From contig NZ_BMUT01000017.1 of assembly GCF_014650335.1 (NCBI RefSeq), positions 62,001 to 126,000 of the forward strand: DNA of 64,000 nucleotides. Direction: 5' to 3'. Position numbers and translations under genes: made by a program. The notes beneath the pieces are model-generated. The model did no database searches. It was given only the letters and a program-made list of their open reading frames with translations, and was not told where the DNA came from. This DNA comes from Streptomyces hiroshimensis (GTDB lineage: Bacteria > Actinomycetota > Actinomycetes > Streptomycetales > Streptomycetaceae). This document shows, one piece after another, positions 35,083 to 42,817 of the stretch (the first letter of the stretch is position 1; every line of letters starts with the position of its first letter).

Positions 35083-36372
35083 TCACGTACCGAACAGCTG
35101 CGTCCAGTACGTCCCGGCCAGGCTCCCCGTGGCGTAGCCGACCCCTATGTGCGCGAAGTCCGGTTTGAGGATGTTGGCCCGGTGTCCTGGGCTGTTCATC
35201 CAGCCCCGGACGACCTCCTGCGCGCTGCGCTGCCCGCACGCGATGTTCTCGCCGATGCCCGGGTGCGGGCACCCCGCCGCCCGCGCCCGGTCCCAGGGCT
35301 CGCGCCCCTCCGGTGAGGTGTGGGCGTAGAAGTCGCGGGCGACCATGTCGTCGCTGTGCGCCTGCGCGGCAGCGGCCAGCCGGGGGTCGGCGGCCAGCGG
35401 GCGCAGACCGGCCGCGGCGCGCTCGGCGTTGGTGAGGGCGGTGACCTCGGCGGCCAGCCGGGCGAGCCCGCCTGCGGTCAGGGGCGCGGCCCACACGGCG
35501 GTCCAGTAGGTGTCCCCGGACAGTGCCGCTGCACGACCCACGCCGACGTGGACGACGGCCGGGTCCCGGAACGGCAGCGCGCGGTCGGCCCCGCCCAGGC
35601 AGTAGGCGACGAACTCGTCCGGGGTGCGCGGGCCGGAGACGAGGTGCTCGGTGACGGTCAGGCAACGGTAGCCGGTGGCGGCAATCCGGTGGTAGAGCGA
35701 CGTCCCGTCCGGGCTCTCGGCGGCGAGGCGGCCCTGCGCGGCCATGGCCGCGGCGTGCGCGCCGGCCGCGGCGGCCAGCCGGGGGTCGCCGGTCACGGGC
35801 GGCGATCCGGCCGCGGACCGCTCGGCGTTCACGAGGGCGGCGAAGCCGTCGTCCACCGCGTCCGGCGTGTGCGCCGCGTGCACCCCGTCTCCCTCGTCCG
35901 CCACGTCCACGCCGAAGTCCCTGGCCACGCCCGCGAGTCCGTCCGCGTAGCCCTGGCCCAGGGCCCGTATCTTCCAACCGGTGCCGCGCCGGTAGAGCTC
36001 GGCGAGCATCAGTACGGTCTCCGGGCCGGGGCGCGGCGGCGCGAACCTGGCCAGGACCCCGCCGCCGCTTCCTGCGACGCTCAGGACGGGCAGGGGCAAT
36101 GCCCCGAGCCGTGTGCCGGGGTCGGCCGGGCTCACCACGACCGTGACCCGCGCGGCCCCGTGCCGCAGCCCCCGCGGATCGACGGTGACGGTGTCACCGC
36201 TGATCCGGGCCCCGGGCGCGGACGGCTGGTTGTAGAAGACGAAGTCCCCGTCCCCTTCGACCCTTCCGTTCTCGCCGGTGATGATGACCGAAAGGTCGAA
36301 GGGGCCGGGCACCCGGAGGGTGAGCGGGCCGGCGGGCAACGCCGCGTTGCCTCCGGCGAGCAGGTCGTTCAT
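35083..36372 (-). CDS. TerD domain fused to two CAP/SCP domains
   Basis: This 429-residue protein starts with a TerD domain (about 1-165: FDLSVIITGENGRVEGDGDF then VFYNQP, and later PGPETVLMLAELYRR with GTGWKIRALGQGY). Two CAP (cysteine-rich secretory/SCP) domains follow, about 180-305 and 306-429. The second keeps the canonical residues (AQAHSDDMVARDFYAHTSPE, GENIACG, GWMNSPGHRANILKP); the first is degenerate (its metal-binding histidines are not all evident). TerD proteins bind Ca2+ in the cytosol, and CAP domains are usually secreted, so the fusion without a signal peptide is odd. The ATG at 36372 has GGAGGAG 5 nt upstream. Confidence 0.85.
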   Translation of the reverse strand: MNDLLAGGNAALPAGPLTLRVPGPFDLSVIITGENGRVEGDGDFVFYNQPSAPGARISGDTVTVDPRGLRHGAARVTVVVSPADPGTRLGALPLPVLSVAGSGGGVLARFAPPRPGPETVLMLAELYRRGTGWKIRALGQGYADGLAGVARDFGVDVADEGDGVHAAHTPDAVDDGFAALVNAERSAAGSPPVTGDPRLAAAAGAHAAAMAAQGRLAAESPDGTSLYHRIAATGYRCLTVTEHLVSGPRTPDEFVAYCLGGADRALPFRDPAVVHVGVGRAAALSGDTYWTAVWAAPLTAGGLARLAAEVTALTNAERAAAGLRPLAADPRLAAAAQAHSDDMVARDFYAHTSPEGREPWDRARAAGCPHPGIGENIACGQRSAQEVVRGWMNSPGHRANILKPDFAHIGVGYATGSLAGTYWTQLFGT

Positions 36373-36455
36373 CACGGCTCCTCCGAACACGGCCGCCTTT
36401 CGGCCGGTGCGGTGGAAAACGTGCCGTACGTCCGGGAGGTTCCCCGGGCCGGTGC

Positions 36456-37451
36456 TCAGTCCGGGGCAGTGGTGCGGAACGCCTCCAGCAACCGCTCCGC
36501 CGCCAGGCTCGCCGGCAGCGTGCCCTCGCGCACCTGCCGTTCGATGCCCGGGCCGGCCGCCCGGACCGCTGGGTGGTCGCGCAGTTCGTTCAGGAGCTGT
36601 TCGCGGACCATCGTCCAGACCCAGTCGACCTGCTGCTCGCGGCGCCGCGCGGCCAGCGCCCCGGTGCTCTCCTGGACGCGCCGGTGCTGCTCCAGCCGGT
36701 CCCAGAGGACGTCCAGGCCGGTGTTCTCGCGGGCGCTGCAGGTCAGCACGGGAGGGTTCCAGGCGGCGTCCGGCGGCTGCAGCAGGCGCAGCGCCCCGGC
36801 CAGTTCGCGCGCGGCGGCCTTGGCGTCGCGCTCGTGGGGGCCGTCGGCCTTGTTGACGGCGACGATGTCCGCCAGTTCGAGGACGCCCTTCTTGATGCCC
36901 TGGAGCTGGTCGCCGGTACGGGCGAGGGTGAGCATGAGGAAGCTGTCGACCATGTCGGCCACGGCCGTCTCGGACTGGCCGACGCCGACGGTCTCCACCA
37001 GCACGACGTCGTAGCCGGCGGCCTCCATGACCACGATGGTCTCGCGGGTGGCGCGGGCCACGCCGCCGAGGGTGCCGGCCGTGGGCGAGGGCCGGACGAA
37101 GGCGGCCGGGTCGACGGCGAGGCGCTCCATGCGGGTCTTGTCGCCCAGGATGCTGCCGCCGGTCCGGCTGGAGGACGGGTCGACGGCCAGGACCGCGACG
37201 CGGTGGCCGAGGCCGGTCAGCATCGTGCCGAAGGCGTCGATGAAGGTGGACTTGCCGACGCCCGGCACGCCGGTGATGCCGATCCGCCGGGCCGCTCCCG
37301 CGTGCGGGAGCAGCTCGGTCAGCATCCGCTGGGCGAGGGCCCGGTGCTCGGCCCGGGTGGACTCGACGAGGGTGATGGCGCGGGCGACGACCGCGCGCTT
37401 GCCGTCGAGCACGCCCTTCACGTAGGCGTCGATGTCGATCGTCCGCGCCAT
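36456..37451 (-). CDS. meaB: methylmalonyl-CoA mutase-associated GTPase MeaB
   Basis: This 331-residue G3E-family GTPase has P-loop GVPGVGKS (61-68), AVDPSSSRTGGSILGDKTRM (the diagnostic MeaB region), DVVLVETVGVGQSE, and NKAD for guanine specificity. MeaB loads and protects adenosylcobalamin in methylmalonyl-CoA mutase, gating cofactor delivery and release. It lies 17 bases after mutB on the same strand, completing a mutA-mutB-meaB operon. The length is normal and all GTPase motifs are intact. Confidence 0.95.
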   Translation of the reverse strand: MARTIDIDAYVKGVLDGKRAVVARAITLVESTRAEHRALAQRMLTELLPHAGAARRIGITGVPGVGKSTFIDAFGTMLTGLGHRVAVLAVDPSSSRTGGSILGDKTRMERLAVDPAAFVRPSPTAGTLGGVARATRETIVVMEAAGYDVVLVETVGVGQSETAVADMVDSFLMLTLARTGDQLQGIKKGVLELADIVAVNKADGPHERDAKAAARELAGALRLLQPPDAAWNPPVLTCSARENTGLDVLWDRLEQHRRVQESTGALAARRREQQVDWVWTMVREQLLNELRDHPAVRAAGPGIERQVREGTLPASLAAERLLEAFRTTAPD

Positions 37452-37468
37452 GTGTCAGGAACCCCTGC

Positions 37469-39673
37469 TCACAGTTCGTGGCCGAGGACCCCGGCGAGGG
37501 TCTTCAGCAGGTCGTGGGCGGCGTCCGGGATGACCGTGCCGGGCGGGAAGACCGCGGCGGCGCCCATCTCCAGGAGCGTGGGGACGTCCTGCGGCGGGAT
37601 GACGCCGCCGACGACGATCATGATGTCCTCGCGCCCCTGCTCGGCCAGCTGTTCGCGCAGCGCCGGTACGAGCGTGAGGTGGCCGGCCGCGAGCGAGGAG
37701 ACGCCGACGATGTGCACGTCGGCCTCCACCGCCTGCCGGGCGACCTCCTCGGGCGTCTGGAAGAGCGGGCCGACGTCGACGTCGAAGCCGAGGTCGGCGA
37801 AGGCGGTGGCGATGACCTTCTGGCCGCGGTCGTGGCCGTCCTGGCCCATCTTGGCGACGAGGATGCGCGGGCGGCGCCCGTCCTCCTGCTCGAACGCCTC
37901 GACCAGGGCGCGGGTGCGCTCCACGCCGGACGACGGGCCGGCCTCTTCGCGGTACACACCGGAGATCGTACGGATCTGCCCGGCGTGCCGTCCGTAGACC
38001 TTCTCCAGTGCGTCGGAGATCTCACCGACGGTCGCCTTGGCGCGGGCGGCGTTCACGGCCAGGGCGAGGAGGTTGCCTTCGAGCCCCTGGCCGGATCCGG
38101 CCTCGGCGGCCCTGGTGAGCGCGTGCAGGGCGTCCTGGCAGGCCGTCTCGTCGCGCTCGGCGCGCAGCCGCCGCAGCTTCTCGATCTGCTGGGTGCGCAC
38201 GGAGGAGTTGTCGACCTTGAGGACCTCGATCTGCTCGTCGCTGTCGACCCGGTACTTGTTGACGCCGATGACGGGCTGGCGCCCGGAGTCGATACGGGCC
38301 TGGGTGCGGGCCGCGGCCTCCTCGACGCGCAGCTTGGGGATGCCCGCGTCGATGGCCTGGGCCATGCCGCCCGCGGCCTCGACCTCCTCGATGTGCTGCC
38401 AGGCGCGCCGCGCGAGGTCGTGGGTGAGCCGCTCGACGTAGGCGCTGCCGCCCCACGGGTCGATGACCCGGCAGGTCCCGGACTCCTGCTGCAGCAGCAG
38501 CTGGGTGTTGCGGGCGATGCGCGCGGAGAAGTCGGTGGGCAGGGCGAGGGCCTCGTCCAGGGCGTTGGTGTGCAGCGACTGGGTGTGCCCCTGGGTCGCG
38601 GCCATGGCCTCCACGCACGTACGGGCCACGTTGTTGAAGACGTCCTGCGCGGTCAGCGACCAGCCCGACGTCTGCGAGTGGGTGCGCAGCGACAGCGACT
38701 TGGCGTTCTGCGGCTCGAAGCGCTTGACGAGCCGGGCCCACAGCAGGCGGGCCGCGCGCAGCTTGGCGATCTCCATGAAGAAGTTCATGCCGATCGCCCA
38801 GAAGAAGGAGAGCCGGGGCGCGAACGCGTCGACGTCCAGGCCCGCTTCGATGCCCGCCTTCAGGTACTCCACTCCGTCGGCGAGGGTGTAGGCGAGCTCC
38901 AGGTCGGCCGTGGCCCCGGCCTCCTGGATGTGGTAGCCGGAGATGGAGATGGAGTTGTAGCGCGGCATCTTCTGCGAGGTGTACGCGAAGATGTCGGAGA
39001 TGATCCGCATCGAGGGCGTCGGCGGATAGATGTAGGTGTTGCGGACCATGAACTCCTTGAGGATGTCGTTCTGGATGGTCCCGGCCAGCTTCTCGGGCGG
39101 TACGCCCTGCTCCTCGGCGGCGACGATGTAGAGGGCGAGGACGGGCAGCACGGCGCCGTTCATCGTCATCGACACGCTCATCTTGTCCAGCGGGATGCCG
39201 TCGAAGAGCTGCCGCATGTCGTAGATGGAGTCGATGGCCACGCCCGCCATGCCGACGTCGCCGGTGACGCGCGGGTGGTCGCTGTCGTAGCCGCGGTGGG
39301 TCGGCAGGTCGAAGGCGACGGACAGGCCCTTCTGACCGGCCGCCAGGTTGCGCCGGTAGAAGGCGTTGGACTCCTCGGCGGTGGAGAATCCGGCGTACTG
39401 CCTGATGGTCCAGGGCTGGTTGACGTACATCGTCGGGTACGGGCCGCGCAGGTAGGGCGCGATGCCGGGGTACGTGCCGAGGAAGTCGAGCCCGTGCAGG
39501 TCGTCGGCGGTGTAGAGCGGTTTGACGCCGATGCCCTCGGGCGTCTCCCAGACCAGGTCCTCGGCGCTCTTGCCCGTGGCCTCCTTCAGGGCCGCGCGCC
39601 ACTGGCCGGGGTCGGCCGCCCGGCCGGCGTCCGCCGGGCCCAGCTCGATTCCGGAGAAGTCGGGAACGGGCAT
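37469..39673 (-). CDS. mutB: methylmalonyl-CoA mutase large subunit
   Basis: This 734-residue B12-dependent mutase has the TIM-barrel N-terminal domain (GIKPLY-like entry GVKPLYTADD, YPTMYVNQPWTIRQYAGFST, AFDLPTHRGYDSDHPRV) and a C-terminal cobalamin domain with the DxHxxG ligand motif in KMGQDGHDRG. It converts (R)-methylmalonyl-CoA to succinyl-CoA, or the reverse, supplying methylmalonyl units or disposing of propionyl-CoA. The ATG at 39673 shares a base with the mutA stop (TGATG), so the subunits are translationally coupled. Confidence 0.96.
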   Translation of the reverse strand: MPVPDFSGIELGPADAGRAADPGQWRAALKEATGKSAEDLVWETPEGIGVKPLYTADDLHGLDFLGTYPGIAPYLRGPYPTMYVNQPWTIRQYAGFSTAEESNAFYRRNLAAGQKGLSVAFDLPTHRGYDSDHPRVTGDVGMAGVAIDSIYDMRQLFDGIPLDKMSVSMTMNGAVLPVLALYIVAAEEQGVPPEKLAGTIQNDILKEFMVRNTYIYPPTPSMRIISDIFAYTSQKMPRYNSISISGYHIQEAGATADLELAYTLADGVEYLKAGIEAGLDVDAFAPRLSFFWAIGMNFFMEIAKLRAARLLWARLVKRFEPQNAKSLSLRTHSQTSGWSLTAQDVFNNVARTCVEAMAATQGHTQSLHTNALDEALALPTDFSARIARNTQLLLQQESGTCRVIDPWGGSAYVERLTHDLARRAWQHIEEVEAAGGMAQAIDAGIPKLRVEEAAARTQARIDSGRQPVIGVNKYRVDSDEQIEVLKVDNSSVRTQQIEKLRRLRAERDETACQDALHALTRAAEAGSGQGLEGNLLALAVNAARAKATVGEISDALEKVYGRHAGQIRTISGVYREEAGPSSGVERTRALVEAFEQEDGRRPRILVAKMGQDGHDRGQKVIATAFADLGFDVDVGPLFQTPEEVARQAVEADVHIVGVSSLAAGHLTLVPALREQLAEQGREDIMIVVGGVIPPQDVPTLLEMGAAAVFPPGTVIPDAAHDLLKTLAGVLGHEL

Positions 39674-41562
39674 CACGCGACTCCGATGCAGTCGAGGACG
39701 GAGGAGAGGACGGCGACCGCGTCACCACCGGCGAAGACGAACTCGTCGACCCCCGCCCGCAGATACGCCTCCCGCTGCTCGCCGCCGGGCTTCCCGGCGA
39801 GGAACACCCGCTGCGCGCCTGCCGCCTTGAGGGCGGCGGCGACGGCTTCGGCCTGCTCGGCGTAGAGCTTGTCGCTGGAGCACAGGCAGGCCACGCCGGC
39901 GCCGCTGCGCGCGAACGCCTCGGCGACGGAGTCCGCGTCGACCGTGGCGGGGTCGTGCACGGGCTCGATGCCGCCGGCCTGGAAGAGGTTGGCGGCGAAG
40001 GTGGCCCGGCCGGTGTGGGCGGCGGCGGGGCCGAGCGCGGCGAGGAAGACGCGGGGGCGGGCCCCGGTCGCGGCGAGGTGGGCGTCGGAGCGGGCGCGCA
40101 GGGCCTCGTAGGCCTCGTCGCGCCGGACCCGGGGCAGGCCCCCGCCGGGGGCCTCGGGTGCGGGCTCGCGCTGCAGCGGCTGCTCGCCGAGGTGCGGGAA
40201 CTCGCTGACGCCGGTGACCGGTTCGCGCCGGGTCGCCAGGTCCGCGGAGCGGCGGGCCCAGGTCGCGGCGAGCCGCTCGGCCACCAGGCCGGAGCGCAGC
40301 GCAGCGGCCTGGCCGCCGGCGCGCTCCAGCTCCTGGAACCAGGCCCATGCGGCGTGCGCGAGCTCGTCGGTGAGCCGCTCGACGTACCAGGAGCCGCCGG
40401 CGGGGTCGATGACCCGGGCCAGGTGGGACTCCTCCAGCAGCACCGAGGAGGTGTTGCGGGCGATGCGGCGGGCGAAGGCGTCGGGCAGGCCGGCGGCGTC
40501 GTCGAAGGGCAGGACGGTGACGGCGTCGGCGCCGCCCACGCCCGCGCCGAGACAGGCGACGGTGGTGCGCAGCATGTTCACCCACGGGTCCCGGCGGGTC
40601 ATCATCACCGTGGAGGTGACGGCGTGCTGGCGCTGGGCGGCGGCCGCGGTGACGGCTCCGCTGACCTCGGCGACGCGGGCCCACAGGCGGCGGGCGGCGC
40701 GCAGTTTGGCGATGGTGAGGAACTGGTCGGCGGTGGCCGCGTAGCGGAACTCCAGCTGCGCGCAGGCCTGATCCACCGTCAGCCCGGCGGCGGTGAGCGT
40801 ACGGAGGTAGGCGACGCCGGTGGCCAGCGAGCAGCCGAGCTCCTGGGCGGCGGACCCGCCGGCCTCGTGGTAGGGCAGGGCGTCGACGGTCAGGGCGCGC
40901 AGGCCGGGCCGGCCGTCGGCGCACAGGGCGGCGAGGGCGGCCGCGGCGGCCAGGGGCGCCCCGGGGTCGGCGCCGGTGCCGGTGCGGGCCAGGGTGCCGA
41001 GCGGGTCGGCGCCGAGGTTGCCGAGGGCGGCGCGGGGGGCGAGGCCGCGCTCGTCGTACAGGCGCAGCAGTTCCCGGGCGGCCGCCTCGAAGTCCCCGCC
41101 CGCGTCGAGGACGACGGGGGCGAGGTCGAGGTAGACGCCGTCGAGGGCGGTGGCGATGCCGTCGACGGGAAGGCCGGCGGGACCGGCGGTCAGCCAGAGG
41201 GAGGTGACGCCGTTCTCGAGGTCGGCGAGCACCGCTTCGTTGGCCTGCCGGGGGTCCGGGTGGGCGTGGCGCTGGCGCACGTCCCAGCCGGTCGCGGCCG
41301 TCCCCTCGGCCCGTCCGCCGCGGACGAACGGGGCGAACCCCGGGTATCCGGGCGCGGCGGGGGCGTCGTCGGCGGTGTAGAGCGGGCCGGTTACGAGCCC
41401 GTCCTGGAGTTCGGTGGCGAGTGCCGCCTCGGCAGCCGGGCCGGATGCGTCAGCCGCGCCCGCTTTGCGCAGTACACCCTCCACCAGGCGCTGCCATTGC
41501 TCGCGGGTGGGGTCCGGGAACTCGGCGGCCAGGGGGAAGCCTTCGTCAGGCAGGACCGTCAT
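39673..41562 (-). CDS. mutA: methylmalonyl-CoA mutase small subunit
   Basis: This 629-residue protein is homologous to the large subunit but catalytically degenerate: the substrate-barrel motifs are eroded, and the cobalamin-ligand motif position reads AAHTGR instead of DxHxxG. Such MutA subunits form the inactive half of an alpha-beta dimer and are needed for structure. It is the first gene of the operon with mutB and meaB, and starts MTVLPDEGFPLAAEFPDP. No frame defects are visible. Confidence 0.94.
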   Translation of the reverse strand: MTVLPDEGFPLAAEFPDPTREQWQRLVEGVLRKAGAADASGPAAEAALATELQDGLVTGPLYTADDAPAAPGYPGFAPFVRGGRAEGTAATGWDVRQRHAHPDPRQANEAVLADLENGVTSLWLTAGPAGLPVDGIATALDGVYLDLAPVVLDAGGDFEAAARELLRLYDERGLAPRAALGNLGADPLGTLARTGTGADPGAPLAAAAALAALCADGRPGLRALTVDALPYHEAGGSAAQELGCSLATGVAYLRTLTAAGLTVDQACAQLEFRYAATADQFLTIAKLRAARRLWARVAEVSGAVTAAAAQRQHAVTSTVMMTRRDPWVNMLRTTVACLGAGVGGADAVTVLPFDDAAGLPDAFARRIARNTSSVLLEESHLARVIDPAGGSWYVERLTDELAHAAWAWFQELERAGGQAAALRSGLVAERLAATWARRSADLATRREPVTGVSEFPHLGEQPLQREPAPEAPGGGLPRVRRDEAYEALRARSDAHLAATGARPRVFLAALGPAAAHTGRATFAANLFQAGGIEPVHDPATVDADSVAEAFARSGAGVACLCSSDKLYAEQAEAVAAALKAAGAQRVFLAGKPGGEQREAYLRAGVDEFVFAGGDAVAVLSSVLDCIGVA

Positions 41563-41686
41563 GGTGGGAAGGCTAGGGGAGCCGGGGCGCCCTGCAGCAG
41601 TGGCAACTGCTGTGACCTTGGCCTCTTCGCCCCGGCCCCCGGCTGCCGGGATCGTGATGTACGCGTCGGTTCCGTCCGGAGGGGCG

Positions 41687-42685
41687 CTAACAGGTACGGG
41701 CCGGGTCGTCGTGCGTCAGCACACAGGCGGCGCGCTCGCCGCGCTCCTTGCCGTAGCGGGTGACGAGGGCGGTGCGGAAGTCGGCCCACTGGCGGCGGGT
41801 GTCGGTGACGGCGCCCTGGACGGCCCGGTCGAAGTTGCCGCCGGTCTTGCCGCGCGCGGTGCCGGGGCTGCCGGTGGCGCCGGTGACGGGGTCGACGAGA
41901 CCGCTGTCCTTGTTGAGGTCACCGTGCTGGACGCGGCCGGAGCAGCCGAGCGGTACGAGGGAGAAGCAGCCGGTGGTCAGGCCTGCGGGGACGGCCGTGC
42001 TCTGCGGCGGCTGCCCGCCGCCGAGGGCGAACAGCGCGGAGGGTGCGGGGAGGTTCAGCCCGGGCGGGTTGTTCTTGCCGGTGGGGCGGCCGGGGTCGGC
42101 CTTGTCGGTCCAGTTGCTGTGGGAGTAGAAGTCCTGGACGCCGTGGAGGGCACGGCCGAATCCCTCGACGGCCTCGCACTTGTTGCGGCCGGGCACGCCG
42201 AGGGTGAAGGTGCAGTCCTTGGCGAGGTCGGTCTCGCGGGCGGCGACGCTGCCGTCGGCGCCCAGGGTTCCGCCGGCGGCGGTGACGCCTTCGGCGAAGC
42301 GGGCCTGCAGGCGGGCGACGCAGGCGAGCAGCTCCTTGGTCGCCTGGTCGCGGGTGCGGGCGTAGCCGGGCTGCGCGAGGTAGTCGGCGTTGTCGCAGTG
42401 CGCGGCCGGGCTGAGGATCTCGTCGGTGTCGGGGGCCCCGACGGCGCCGAAGGTGCCTGCGCGGCCCGCTATCTGGTCCAGGGAGCGGGGCTCGAAGCAG
42501 CTGCCGTCGGAGGGGGTGCCGGGCGGGCAGGCCAGGGCCGCGCGCGTGATGTGTTCGTGCTCGGCGTGCTGGCCGAGGGTGTTGACGGTGCCGAACGCCC
42601 GGGCGGGCGGCGCCTGGACGGCCATCAGCATCGGTGCGGCCAGGACGGTCGCGCCGAGGAAGACGAAGGGGGTGAGTCTGCGCAT
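41687..42685 (-). CDS. secreted CinY-like protein (HET-C/zinc phospholipase-like)
   Basis: This 332-residue protein has a signal peptide (MRRLTPFVFLGATVLAAPML then AVQAPPARA-F). The mature part has HAEHEHITRAALAC near the N-terminus and GVQDFYSHSNWTDKA in the middle, matching the H-x3-H and FYSHSNW histidines of HET-C/phospholipase C-like metalloproteins. Streptomyces homologues are often labelled CinY after the cinnamycin cluster, without known function. There are several cysteine pairs. The ATG is at 42685; an upstream continuation to 42745 lacks a signal-like start. It is likely an exported Zn-dependent hydrolase; the substrate is unknown. Confidence 0.75.
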   Translation of the reverse strand: MRRLTPFVFLGATVLAAPMLMAVQAPPARAFGTVNTLGQHAEHEHITRAALACPPGTPSDGSCFEPRSLDQIAGRAGTFGAVGAPDTDEILSPAAHCDNADYLAQPGYARTRDQATKELLACVARLQARFAEGVTAAGGTLGADGSVAARETDLAKDCTFTLGVPGRNKCEAVEGFGRALHGVQDFYSHSNWTDKADPGRPTGKNNPPGLNLPAPSALFALGGGQPPQSTAVPAGLTTGCFSLVPLGCSGRVQHGDLNKDSGLVDPVTGATGSPGTARGKTGGNFDRAVQGAVTDTRRQWADFRTALVTRYGKERGERAACVLTHDDPARTC

Positions 42686-42817
42686 GCTCCCGAACCCTTT
42701 TCGTGATCTTGGGGGGTGGAGAGCACAGTTGACCCGGAACGGCACGTACTACGCAATTCAGCGTGACTGAGGCAACGATTCCGGTGGCGGCGGCCGACGA
42801 CGGGAGCCGACGGACCG

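Noticed and set aside
41563..41686. Cobalamin riboswitch upstream of mutA
   Set aside because: The gap upstream of the mutA start is only 124 bases and is shared with the 3' end of another gene. I see no B12-box-like sequence.
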